A DNA stretch of 64,000 nucleotides. It comes from Ruegeria atlantica. Its GTDB lineage: Bacteria > Pseudomonadota > Alphaproteobacteria > Rhodobacterales > Rhodobacteraceae. Location: NCBI RefSeq assembly GCF_013032005.1, contig NZ_WQBE01000002.1, positions 62,001 through 126,000 of the forward strand, given 5' to 3'. Each line of letters begins with the position of its first letter. Within the stretch, counting starts at the first letter, position 1. The position numbers and the translations under genes are program-made. This document shows positions 42,464 through 51,167 of this stretch, piece after piece. Below the pieces are notes generated by a model. It ran no database searches, was not told the origin of the DNA, and saw nothing but the letters and a program-made list of their open reading frames with translations.

Positions 42464-42580
42464 GCGCGCGGTCTAAACCTGACGCAACAGAGTCGCAAGG
42501 GATCGAATTGACGCTTCGCAGCCAGATTGACGATTGGGCCTGCGCGCCCTACCGATAGAGCAACCTGAGGAGAAACCGCG

Positions 42581-43174
42581 ATGACCCACGCCCTGCTTGT
42601 GATCGACGTCCAGAACGATTTCTGCCCCGGCGGCGCGCTGGCCGTACCCGGAGGGGATGAGATCGTGGCCCCGATCAACGCCATGATGGACGAATTCGAT
42701 GCCGTGATCCTGACGCAGGACTGGCATCCGGCGGGTCATTCGTCCTTCGCCGGGTCGCATGACGACAAGAACCCGTTTGACATGACGGAAATGCACTACG
42801 GCCCGCAGGTACTTTGGCCGGATCACTGCGTTCAGGGAACCGAGGGCGCCAATTTCCATCCGGATCTGAACACCCATGCCGATCTTGTCCTTCGCAAGGG
42901 CTTTCGCAGCGGTATCGACAGCTACTCGGCGTTTTTCGAAAATGACCAGAAAACACCAACTGGGTTGGAGGGGTATCTTAAGTCGCGCGGAATCACGAAA
43001 CTGACGCTCGTCGGCTTGGCCACTGATTTTTGTGTGTACTATTCCGCAATCGACGCAGCACGTCTGGGTTTTGACGTCACGGTCCGAATGGATGCGTGCC
43101 GAGCTATCGATATGGATGGATCACTGGCCGCTGCTGAAACCGCAATGCGGGAAGCCGGCGTTATCCTGGCCTAG
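42581..43174 (+). CDS. pncA: Nicotinamidase
   Basis: 197 residues, isochorismatase fold. Catalytic Asp in VIDVQNDFCPGGALAV, Lys in LRKGF and Cys in GLATDFCVYYSAID; metal-binding D-x-H in TQDWHPAGHSSF. It converts nicotinamide to nicotinate for NAD salvage. AGGAG precedes ATG. Together with pncB, 700 bp further on, it makes up the two-step salvage route. Overlaps the convergent hypothetical gene by 4 bp. Confidence 0.94.
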   Translation: MTHALLVIDVQNDFCPGGALAVPGGDEIVAPINAMMDEFDAVILTQDWHPAGHSSFAGSHDDKNPFDMTEMHYGPQVLWPDHCVQGTEGANFHPDLNTHADLVLRKGFRSGIDSYSAFFENDQKTPTGLEGYLKSRGITKLTLVGLATDFCVYYSAIDAARLGFDVTVRMDACRAIDMDGSLAAAETAMREAGVILA

Positions 43175-43704
43175 GGGGCAGACCCCTCGGACGCCAGGTA
43201 TCTCAGCACGACAATCACAACCACGGCCAGACCAAGCGCAAACCCGATACGCCCCTGAACCGAGCGTCGTTTTGGTTTGACCACATCAGGCGCTTTAGGG
43301 CTTGGCGTCAATTCCTGCAACTCGCGCGTGGCATTTGCCCGGGGGCGGGCCCGCCTTACGTCGTCCAGGAAATGCCAAAAGTCGAAATCACCACAATATT
43401 CCCCCTGAACACCCATATTGCGGATATTCGAAAACAGCCGTTTCAGGATGCGTTCACGATCCGGTGCATCTTCGGACAGGAAATAACCATGTGGAAGGCT
43501 GCCACCCTTGGATTCCAGGCTGAAGCCCGATTCCAGAAAAATACGACGAATCTTGGGGGATGCACTGTGCAAGGCCTCAACAGTCTGAGTATTGCGAAAG
43601 GTCGCGCGAACGGCGCGGTGGCCCGTCACGGCAGCCATGCCATGTTCCGGATCCACTTCATCAGGCGCAATCGCTACAATATCAAAGTCGTACTCGAGAC
43701 CCAT
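43171..43704 (-). CDS. Tail-anchored protein of unknown function
   Basis: 177 residues. A soluble N-terminal ~120 residues (MGLEYDFDIVAIAPDEVDPE, later GYFLSEDAPDRERILKRL and YCGDFDFWHFLDD), a proline-rich basic linker, and one C-terminal membrane helix (IGFALGLAVVVIVVLRYLA) with a very short tail. Not recognised. It lies between pncA and pncB in the opposite direction, sharing its promoter region with pncB. Confidence 0.65.
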   Translation of the reverse strand: MGLEYDFDIVAIAPDEVDPEHGMAAVTGHRAVRATFRNTQTVEALHSASPKIRRIFLESGFSLESKGGSLPHGYFLSEDAPDRERILKRLFSNIRNMGVQGEYCGDFDFWHFLDDVRRARPRANATRELQELTPSPKAPDVVKPKRRSVQGRIGFALGLAVVVIVVLRYLASEGSAP

Positions 43705-43736
43705 TCACCAACTAAACCTTGTTCTTCCAACCCCTT

Positions 43737-43758
43737 CTTTTCACTAACCAATGAAAAG
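43737..43758. promoter_or_regulatory. Inverted repeat upstream of pncB
   Basis: CTTTTCA (43737-43743) and TGAAAAG (43752-43758) form a 7-8-7 inverted repeat in the 166-bp region between the tail-anchored protein gene and pncB. It could be the operator of an NAD-salvage regulator; the regulator gene is not nearby. Confidence 0.3.
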
Positions 43759-43870
43759 ATTACACAATATGCTCGATTTGTGACCTCACCTTGTCATTGT
43801 CTTCAATCTAGCGACTCTTGCCAATTCATGCACCTATTGATCTAACAACAGAAATCGCAGGAGTTCTGCC

Positions 43871-45163
43871 ATGGTCGATATTGCGACGCGCGTGTACAAT
43901 CATAAATGGAAGATTGACCCGATTGTACGGTCTTTAATCGACACAGACTTCTACAAACTGCTGATGTGCCAGTCAGTGTTTCGAAATAAGCCCCAAACGG
44001 ATGTGGTTTTTTCGCTGATCAACCGGTCGAATCACATTCCACTGGCCAAATTGATCGATGAGGGTGAGCTGCGCGAACAGCTGGATCATATCCGGTCTCT
44101 TAGCCTCAGCCGGGGTGAAAGCACTTGGCTGCGTGGCAATATGTTCTATGGGAAACGGCAGATGTTCCGCTCGGATTTCATGGAGTGGTTCGAGAATCTG
44201 CGCCTGCCGCCATACCACCTTGAGCGCAAAGGCGATCAGTATGAACTGACCTTCGAGGGCAAGTGGCACGAGGTCATGCTGTGGGAAATCCCGGCGCTTG
44301 CGGTATTGATGGAGCTGCGATCCCGCGCCGTTCTGAACAATATGCGCCGGTTCGAACTGCAGGTGCTTTATGCCCGCGCCATGACCCGCGTTTGGGAAAA
44401 AATCGATCAATTGCGCAGCATCGATGGGCTGGGCATTGCTGATTTCGGCACCCGTAGGCGGCATTCCTTCCTGTGGCAGGACTGGTGCGTGCAGGCGATG
44501 ATCGAAGGACTGGGGCCCGCGTTTACCGGCACCTCGAACTGCCTGATCGCCATGCGACGCGAGGTTGAGGCGATCGGCACCAATGCCCATGAACTGCCCA
44601 TGGTCTATTCCGCGCTGGCGGAATCCGACACCGAACTGGCGCAGGCCCCCTATGACGTCCTCAGCGACTGGCACGAGGAACATGACGGCAATCTGCGCAT
44701 CATCCTGCCCGACACCTATGGCACGCAGGGCTTTCTGGACAATGCGCCGGATTGGTTGGCGGGATGGACCGGTATTCGTGTCGACAGCGGAGATCCGGCG
44801 ACAGGTGCCGAGATTGCCATCAACTGGTGGAAATCGCGCGGTGAGGACCCGCTGCAAAAGCGGGTAATCTTCTCGGACGGGCTGGACGTGGACAAAATCC
44901 ACGAACTACACAGCCAGTTCGCTCATCGCACGAAGGTCTCGTTTGGTTGGGGCACCTTGCTGACCAATGATTTCCGTGGGCTGGTCCCACAAGACGCGCT
45001 GGCACCGTTCTCGCTGGTCTGCAAGGCGGTGTCCGCCAATGGCCGACCAACCGTGAAACTGTCCGACAACCCGGAAAAAGCGATGGGCCCAAAGGATGAG
45101 ATCGAGCGCTATAAGCGCGTCTTCGGTGTGGGTGCGCAACAGTCGATCGAAGTGATTGTTTAG
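43871..45163 (+). CDS. pncB: Nicotinate phosphoribosyltransferase
   Basis: 430 residues. The phosphorylated His is in EAIGTNAHELPMVYSAL; the phosphate-binding region VDSGDPATGAEI and KRVIFSDGLDVDKI match NaPRTase. It uses PRPP and ATP to make nicotinate mononucleotide from the product of pncA. AGGAG before the ATG. Ends 3 bp from the convergent aldehyde dehydrogenase. Confidence 0.94.
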   Translation: MVDIATRVYNHKWKIDPIVRSLIDTDFYKLLMCQSVFRNKPQTDVVFSLINRSNHIPLAKLIDEGELREQLDHIRSLSLSRGESTWLRGNMFYGKRQMFRSDFMEWFENLRLPPYHLERKGDQYELTFEGKWHEVMLWEIPALAVLMELRSRAVLNNMRRFELQVLYARAMTRVWEKIDQLRSIDGLGIADFGTRRRHSFLWQDWCVQAMIEGLGPAFTGTSNCLIAMRREVEAIGTNAHELPMVYSALAESDTELAQAPYDVLSDWHEEHDGNLRIILPDTYGTQGFLDNAPDWLAGWTGIRVDSGDPATGAEIAINWWKSRGEDPLQKRVIFSDGLDVDKIHELHSQFAHRTKVSFGWGTLLTNDFRGLVPQDALAPFSLVCKAVSANGRPTVKLSDNPEKAMGPKDEIERYKRVFGVGAQQSIEVIV

Positions 45164-45166
45164 ACC

Positions 45167-46618
45167 CTAACCATGGTAAGCCGCTACTGTTTTCACCTGC
45201 GAGAACCCAAACAGCGCCTCGAACCCCTTTTCGCGGCCATGACCGGACTTGCCGACACCGCCAAACGGCAACTCTACCCCGCCCCCCGCACCATAATTGT
45301 TAATGAACACCTGTCCCGAACGCAGCTGTTTCGCCAACCGCATCTGCCGCGCACCGTCGCGGGTCCAGATGCTGGCAACCAACCCGTATTCGGTGGCGTT
45401 GGCGATCTGAACCGCCTCCTCCTCGGTTTCAAAGGGGATCAGAACCTGCACCGGTCCAAAAATTTCATCCCGAGCCAGAAGGTGATCTGACGGGACATCG
45501 GCAAAAAGGGTTGGCTGCACATATGCCCCCTCGCCGGGGGCATGATCTACGATACGCCCTTGTCCTGCGATGTTGAGGTCGGCGCCTTTGGCTAAAAACC
45601 CCTCGACGATCTGTTTCTGACGGGCCGAGATCAGGGGGCCGACCCGCAAATCTTCGGGTGCTGGACCAACAGTCAGATCGGCATAGGCGGTTGCCATGCG
45701 GGTTTTGACCTGCTCATACACCCCACGCTGCACCAGAATACGGGACGAGGCCGAGCAGGTCTGCCCGGCATTCTGAATACCCGCGTTCACCAGAAACGGC
45801 AGTGCGGCATCAAGATCGGCATCGTCAAATACCAGCTGGGGCGATTTACCGCCCAGTTCCAGCGTCACCGGCACCACGTTGCGCCCCGCTGCCTGTTGCA
45901 CCAGCGCGCCGGTGGCAACTGACCCTGTGAATGAGATATGCTGCACGCCTGGATGCGTTGACAATGCCGCCCCGGCCTCGGCCCCCAACCCCGGCACCAC
46001 GTTCAGCGCTCCGGCAGGTAGGCCCGCCTGTTGCGCCAGATGGGCAAAGGCAAGCGCAGTCAAACACGCCTCTTCCGCTGGCTTCAGCACGCAGGCGTTA
46101 CCCATCGCCAAAGCTGCCCCGACAGAGCGGCCAATGATCTGCATCGGATAGTTCCACGGCACTATATGCCCGGTCACCCCGTGCGGTTCGCGCAGCGTGT
46201 ACACGGTGTAGCCGTCCAGATAGGGGATCGTCTCGCCCATCACCTTGTCCGCCGCGCCGCCGTAGAATTCGCAGTACCGCGCCAACGCCACGGCATCCGC
46301 ACGGGCCTGTGTCAGCGGTTTTCCTACATCCATCGCCTCAAGCTGCGCCAAGTCCTCTACGCGCTCCAAAACCAGTTGGCCAAGTCGGGTCAGGACGCGG
46401 CCGCGCTCCAACGCCGTCTTTCGCCCCCAATCCCCATCCAACGCCGTTTGGGCGGCCTGCACAGCGGCATCTATATCTGGGGCACTCGCGCGGGCAATCC
46501 GGCAGATCTCGGATCCGTCAGACGGATTGATCATCGAAATCGTCTGCTGTGACGCAGGCGCGACCCAATCGCCGCCGATCAGGCAAAGGCCGGGATTGAA
46601 CCAGAGAGAATTGGGCAT
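45167..46618 (-). CDS. NAD(P)-dependent aldehyde dehydrogenase of the ABC/channel operon
   Basis: 483 residues. Catalytic Cys in NAGQTCSASSRIL, Glu in LELGGKSPQLVF, NAD site HIVPWNYPMQIIGRSVG. Start at ATG 46618, six bases after GGAGG. It begins 31 bp after the ATPase gene and is probably the last gene of the importer operon, so the imported compound may be degraded through an aldehyde. Substrate unknown. Confidence 0.88.
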   Translation of the reverse strand: MPNSLWFNPGLCLIGGDWVAPASQQTISMINPSDGSEICRIARASAPDIDAAVQAAQTALDGDWGRKTALERGRVLTRLGQLVLERVEDLAQLEAMDVGKPLTQARADAVALARYCEFYGGAADKVMGETIPYLDGYTVYTLREPHGVTGHIVPWNYPMQIIGRSVGAALAMGNACVLKPAEEACLTALAFAHLAQQAGLPAGALNVVPGLGAEAGAALSTHPGVQHISFTGSVATGALVQQAAGRNVVPVTLELGGKSPQLVFDDADLDAALPFLVNAGIQNAGQTCSASSRILVQRGVYEQVKTRMATAYADLTVGPAPEDLRVGPLISARQKQIVEGFLAKGADLNIAGQGRIVDHAPGEGAYVQPTLFADVPSDHLLARDEIFGPVQVLIPFETEEEAVQIANATEYGLVASIWTRDGARQMRLAKQLRSGQVFINNYGAGGGVELPFGGVGKSGHGREKGFEALFGFSQVKTVAAYHG

Positions 46619-46649
46619 TTTGGCCTCCATATCGTCTCTAACAAAGGAA

Positions 46650-48248
46650 TTACGCGACATTTGCACCGATACCGGGCAAGATCGGTGCGGCATCGATCAG
46701 GGTCCGAGTGTAAGCGTGCCGCGGGGAAGAGAATACCTGTTCGGTCTCACCCTGTTCAACAATTCTGCCCGCCTGCATCACCATCACCCGGTCCGTGATT
46801 GTCCGTACGACACTTAGATCATGGCTGATGAACAAGTAAGTCAGGTTGTAGGTGGCACACAGCTCGGCCAGCAGATCCAGAATCTGTGCCCGGACCGATA
46901 CATCCAAGGCCGAGACCGGCTCATCAAACACGATCAGTTCGGGGCGAATGATCAAGGCGCGGGCAATGGCAATCCGCTGTCGTTGCCCGCCCGAGAATTC
47001 ATGGATGTATTTGTTCGCATCATCCGGGCTGAGGCCCACGGCGGTCAGCATTTCGGCGATACGGTCTTGCCTCTCTGTGCCGGTGGGCGGGGATTCCAAC
47101 AGGTGAAACGGCTCGGTGATCAGGCGGGCGACGCGGTGGCGCGGGTTGAAACTGCCATAGGGGTCCTGAAACACCACCTGCATCTTACGTCGCACAGCGG
47201 GGTTCGGCTTGTGACCGGCAAAGACAGGTTGGTTGTCCAGTCTGATTTCGCCGCTTTGCACCTCTTCCAAGCCAAGAATTGCCCGTGTTAGGGTCGATTT
47301 TCCGCATCCCGACTCTCCGACCAACCCCAACCGCTCACCCCGGTTCAGCGTAAAGCTGACGTCATCTACTGCGCGATGTTGCCCTGCCTTTGCGAACAAG
47401 CTGTTTCTCGGCAGACGATAGTCCCGAACAACATTTTTTACCTCGAGCAGCGGTCGAGGTTCTGGCGGTTCAGGCAGCGAAACCTGATGCCCCGAGGCCT
47501 GAAACAGCTTCCGTGTATAGGGGTGCTGCATATTGTTCAGCAGGTCAATGGTTGCACCGCTTTCGACCACCTCTCCATGGCGCATCACGACGATTTGGTC
47601 GGCCATGTCTGCCACCACCGCCAGATCGTGCGTGATCATCAGCAGCCCCATGCCATATTCGCGCGCCAGACCTTTGAGCAGGTCGAGTATCTGCGCCTGC
47701 GTCGTCACATCCAGCGCGGTTGTCGGCTCATCCGCGATCAACAATTTGGGGCGCAGTGCGATTGCCATGGCGATTACCACACGCTGCCGTTGACCGCCTG
47801 ACAGTTCATGCGGGTATCGCGACAGCGGGAAACGGTCAGGTGGCAGGCCAACGCGGCTCAAAACCTCGTGTGCGCGGGCCGACGCCTTGGTGCGCGACAT
47901 GGCCTTGTGGACCGGAATGGTTTCGATCACCTGATCGCCAATGGTTTTGACTGGGTTCAAGGCGGTCATGGGTTCCTGAAACACCATCCCAATCTCGGCC
48001 CCACGCAGGTCGCACATTTCGCGTTCAGACTGTTTCAGCAGATTCTGACGTCCCAGCCAGATCGCGCCTTCTGTCTTTGCGCCATTTGGCAGCAATTGCA
48101 TCACGGCCAGCGCGGTCATCGACTTGCCCGAGCCACTTTCACCGGTCACGGCAACAATTTGTCCGGCACCAATACACAAGCTGACCCGCTTCAGAATCTC
48201 GGTCTCATGGATGGTCAGAGAAAGGTTTTCGATCTCCAGCAAGCTCAT
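46650..48248 (-). CDS. Fused peptide-type ABC ATPase (DppD-DppF-like)
   Basis: 532 residues with two ATP-binding cassettes: first, GESGSGKSM, LSGGQRQRVVIAM, LLIADEPTTALD; second, GESGCGKST, FSGGQRQRIAIAR, LIVFDEPVSALD. The fused arrangement occurs in GsiA/YejF-like importers. It energises the two permeases. ATGA overlap with the DppC-like gene. Confidence 0.93.
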   Translation of the reverse strand: MSLLEIENLSLTIHETEILKRVSLCIGAGQIVAVTGESGSGKSMTALAVMQLLPNGAKTEGAIWLGRQNLLKQSEREMCDLRGAEIGMVFQEPMTALNPVKTIGDQVIETIPVHKAMSRTKASARAHEVLSRVGLPPDRFPLSRYPHELSGGQRQRVVIAMAIALRPKLLIADEPTTALDVTTQAQILDLLKGLAREYGMGLLMITHDLAVVADMADQIVVMRHGEVVESGATIDLLNNMQHPYTRKLFQASGHQVSLPEPPEPRPLLEVKNVVRDYRLPRNSLFAKAGQHRAVDDVSFTLNRGERLGLVGESGCGKSTLTRAILGLEEVQSGEIRLDNQPVFAGHKPNPAVRRKMQVVFQDPYGSFNPRHRVARLITEPFHLLESPPTGTERQDRIAEMLTAVGLSPDDANKYIHEFSGGQRQRIAIARALIIRPELIVFDEPVSALDVSVRAQILDLLAELCATYNLTYLFISHDLSVVRTITDRVMVMQAGRIVEQGETEQVFSSPRHAYTRTLIDAAPILPGIGANVA

Positions 48249-49060
48249 GCGCGCGCGACTCGTATTCTGGGATCAAGCCAATCGCGCAACCCATCGCCTA
48301 ACAGGTTCAGTCCCAGCACAGTGACAATAATTGCCAGCCCCGGAATCAGAGCCAAATGCGGGGCAAAACTGACCATTGTCTGCGCATCAGCCAGCATTCG
48401 ACCCCAACTGGGTGTGGGCGGCTGCGCACCCAGACCGACATAAGACAAGCCCGCTTCGGCCAGGATACCCAGCGAGAACTGGATGGTCCCCTGAACGATC
48501 AGCAGGTTCGCAACATTGGGCAGAATATGCTCTGCTGATATCCGCGCCGCGCCTTTGCCCGCGACACGCGCGGCCAGAATGAACTCGCGTTCCCATAGGG
48601 ACAAGGCCGCGCCACGGGTGATGCGGGCGAAGACGGGAATGTTGAAAATACCGATCGCGATGATCGCGTTGATCGCGCCTGCTCCGAACACCGCTGTGAT
48701 CAGAATGGCGATGACTAGCGAGGGGAAGGCAAAGACCAGATCGTTGCCGCGCATGATCACCTCATCCAGCCATGATCCTTTACGCGCTGCCGCCGTCAGG
48801 CCCAGCGGTACGCCCAGCGCCATACCGATCCCCACCGCCACCAATGCCACCGCGATGGACGTACGAGCCCCCACCATGATCATCGAGAACATGTCGCGCC
48901 CGAAATGATCCGTACCGAACCAATGCTGTGCATTAGGCGGCTCCAGCTTGTTGGGGATATCCAGCTCCGCATAATCATACGGCGTCCAGACAAAGGACAT
49001 CAGCGCCGCCAGCAAGACCAACGAGGACAATACTGAACCAAGAAGCAGGTTGCGGCTCAT
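48245..49060 (-). CDS. Peptide-type ABC permease, DppC-like
   Basis: 271 residues. N-terminal helix, HWFGTDHFGRDMFSMIMVGART (DppC signature region), several membrane helices and the EAA loop REFILAARVAGKGAARISAEH. The ATG at 49060 overlaps the dppB stop by 4 bp, so the longer frame that continues upstream is not used. Confidence 0.92.
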   Translation of the reverse strand: MSRNLLLGSVLSSLVLLAALMSFVWTPYDYAELDIPNKLEPPNAQHWFGTDHFGRDMFSMIMVGARTSIAVALVAVGIGMALGVPLGLTAAARKGSWLDEVIMRGNDLVFAFPSLVIAILITAVFGAGAINAIIAIGIFNIPVFARITRGAALSLWEREFILAARVAGKGAARISAEHILPNVANLLIVQGTIQFSLGILAEAGLSYVGLGAQPPTPSWGRMLADAQTMVSFAPHLALIPGLAIIVTVLGLNLLGDGLRDWLDPRIRVARA

Positions 49061-50004
49061 GACCGACCTCTCAGCCGTGGGTCCACGGCGGCATAGGCGA
49101 GATCGACCATATAATTCACGGTGATGACAGCAAAGACAAGCAGCATGACCACCGATTCCACCACGACCAAATCGCGGGCCGAGATCGCCTGAAACACCAG
49201 CCGCCCGAGTCCGGGCAGATAAAACACCTGCTCGATAATGATCGACCCCGCCAACAGAAACGAGAACTGCAGCCCGAGGATGGTCAGAACCGGGATCAGC
49301 GCGTTGCGCACACCGTGCCGCCACAGTGCTTGACGGCGTGACAATCCCTTGGCGCGGGCAGTGCGCATGAATTCTTCGCCCAGTATATCCAGCAGCGAAG
49401 ACCGCATGACCCGCGCCAAGATCGCGGCCTGCGGCAAGGCCAGCGCAATGGCGGGCAATGTCAGAGAATGCAAGCCGGTCCAGACGCCCTTGTCCCAACC
49501 CGCAAAACCTCCGGCGTTGAACCAGCGAAGGTTGATGGCAAAGATCAGCACCAGCATCATCGCGAACCAGAAATTCGGCACTGCGATACCTAATTGCGTC
49601 ACCCCCATCACCGTCAAATCCCCCGGCTTGCCACGACGGGCTGCGGCGTAAATCCCGGCCGGGAAGGCAATCAGGGTCGATAAGGTCAAGGCGTAAAGCG
49701 CCAGCGGCAATGACACCCACAGCCTGTCCGAAATCATCTGCGACACTGGTGTGCGATAGGTGTAAGAGGTCCCAAAATCCCCCACCATCATACCGCCAAC
49801 CCAGTTGAAATAGCGCTGGATCTTGGACCCGTCCAATCCCAGCTCGGCCCGCAGGGCGGCCAGTGTGTCCTCTTGCGCGTTGACGCCCAACATGAACGAG
49901 GCCGGATCGCCTGGCGCCACCTCGATCACGGCGAAGATGACCACCGAGGCGACCACAAGGCTGATGACCAGCGATATCAGACGTTTCAAGGCATAGCGGA
50001 GCAT
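49057..50004 (-). CDS. Peptide-type ABC permease, DppB-like
   Basis: 315 residues. MLRYALKRLISLVISLVVAS start, GDFGTSYTYRTPVSQ, and the EAA loop EEFMRTARAKGLSRRQALWRH, YLPGLGRLVFQAISARD near the end. Six helices. The ribosome-binding site is weak, and the gene is 40 bp after the ion-channel gene; translation may depend on readthrough from upstream. Confidence 0.9.
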   Translation of the reverse strand: MLRYALKRLISLVISLVVASVVIFAVIEVAPGDPASFMLGVNAQEDTLAALRAELGLDGSKIQRYFNWVGGMMVGDFGTSYTYRTPVSQMISDRLWVSLPLALYALTLSTLIAFPAGIYAAARRGKPGDLTVMGVTQLGIAVPNFWFAMMLVLIFAINLRWFNAGGFAGWDKGVWTGLHSLTLPAIALALPQAAILARVMRSSLLDILGEEFMRTARAKGLSRRQALWRHGVRNALIPVLTILGLQFSFLLAGSIIIEQVFYLPGLGRLVFQAISARDLVVVESVVMLLVFAVITVNYMVDLAYAAVDPRLRGRS

Positions 50005-50044
50005 TGAGGCCACGTTAGGATCACATATCGCGCGGGTCCAGCAC

Positions 50045-51112
50045 CTAAGGCACCAACAGATAGGCAAAAACCGCGTAAGCGACGATGGACGCATAGCCCA
50101 GCGGATAAATCCACTTAATTGCGTAATTGTCCAGCTTTCTGGCCCCGTCCTCATGCCCGGACACTTTCAGTTTGCGCAAGGCCACGTTGAACACGATCAA
50201 TGCCCCTGTCATCAGGAACATGCATTGCAGGATGAAATCCAGAAACGTCAGGTAGCCCAGCTTGGGCAGGTCAGCAGAGATGGCCCAGTTGAAGGCCACG
50301 AAGACCAGCAGGTTGCCTCCGGCAATCTCGATCCGGCGGCGGTATTCGTCGAGGAAAAACAGCGCCCAGCCCACCGAGACCAGGACCAGCATCGGCAGGA
50401 ACACCCGGATCACATAATAGGTCAGGTGCCGCTTTCCTTCAAACGCCAGCACAACCTGATCGCTGTCCCGGCCCGAAAGGCCAATGACCGTCGAATGCAG
50501 GACTTGTGGGTTGTCCAGTATCCACTCTTCCTCGCCCAGCAGATCACCCAGGCCAGAATACTTTTCCAGCGGATAGTAGGATACGTATTCGGACGGGAAG
50601 ATCGAGACAACTTCGAAGAAAAACTCCTGGGTGTCGAACGGGTATTTTCGGAAATCGAAATGCGGAGCCTGCAACGTCAGAGAGGACTTCTCGACATAGA
50701 CCACATGCCCGTCATAGTGCAGCGAGGCTGCAGATTCATGTATCCATTTGTTGGATTGTTGGTTGTGAATGACAAACGCCGGAACCACCGCCCCGATATC
50801 CGTGGCATGTTCAGCCAGCGTCCTCGGATTGAAAACCTGAAACTCGCGCCCGACAGTGTCGCGGTCAAAGGCCAGCGCGGGATCGGTCCATTCGGCGCGC
50901 AATACGACGACGGCGCCATAATTCTCGGCCTTTTGATCCACGCTGGTAACCTGATCGATACGGATGCCGATCCCCACCTTCAGCGGGTTTTCCGGCGTGC
51001 CAACCAGACCACCGAGCCCGCCATCCAGCACATTCTGCGCCTGTCCCTTGCCGCCCAGCGCACACAGGCAGGCAGTCACAGCAACAAAACACAAGAAACG
51101 GACCAGATTCAT
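50045..51112 (-). CDS. Pentameric ligand-gated ion channel (Pro-loop receptor family)
   Basis: 355 residues. Signal peptide (to GQAQ), beta-rich ligand-binding ectodomain (about 27-230) containing the Pro-loop PHFDFRKYPFDTQEFFF (around residues 150-165; compare GLIC), and four membrane helices: M1 (about 233-255), pore-lining M2 (260-280), M3 (289-312), M4 (334-354). The Cys-loop cysteines are absent, as in prokaryotic members. Ungapped alignment with GLIC from M1 to the AFN of M2 holds over 37 positions. Located in the importer operon between the binding protein and DppB. Start ATG 51112; a GTG 12 bp upstream is possible. Confidence 0.9.
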   Translation of the reverse strand: MNLVRFLCFVAVTACLCALGGKGQAQNVLDGGLGGLVGTPENPLKVGIGIRIDQVTSVDQKAENYGAVVVLRAEWTDPALAFDRDTVGREFQVFNPRTLAEHATDIGAVVPAFVIHNQQSNKWIHESAASLHYDGHVVYVEKSSLTLQAPHFDFRKYPFDTQEFFFEVVSIFPSEYVSYYPLEKYSGLGDLLGEEEWILDNPQVLHSTVIGLSGRDSDQVVLAFEGKRHLTYYVIRVFLPMLVLVSVGWALFFLDEYRRRIEIAGGNLLVFVAFNWAISADLPKLGYLTFLDFILQCMFLMTGALIVFNVALRKLKVSGHEDGARKLDNYAIKWIYPLGYASIVAYAVFAYLLVP

Positions 51113-51139
51113 TTTCAGGCTCACTCGGAAACAGGTAAT

Positions 51140-51161
51140 CCGAGGCCGATATCGGCCTCGG
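51140..51161 (-). promoter_or_regulatory. 22-bp perfect palindrome between binding-protein and channel genes
   Basis: CCGAGGCCGAT (51140-51150) followed directly by its complement, just after the binding-protein stop codon. No T-run follows on the minus strand. Such hairpins after the first gene of ABC operons often stabilise the binding-protein mRNA and lower downstream expression; that role is inferred. Confidence 0.55.
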
Positions 51162-51167
51162 ACCCGA

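Noticed and set aside
41573..42511. 312-codon plus-strand frame
   Set aside because: Antisense shadow of trhO.
43973..44902. 309-codon minus-strand frame
   Set aside because: Antisense shadow of pncB, which has full motifs.
49061..49720. N-terminal extension of the DppC-like frame
   Set aside because: The extension overlaps the DppB-like gene; the ATG at 49060 with the 4-bp overlap is the normal start.
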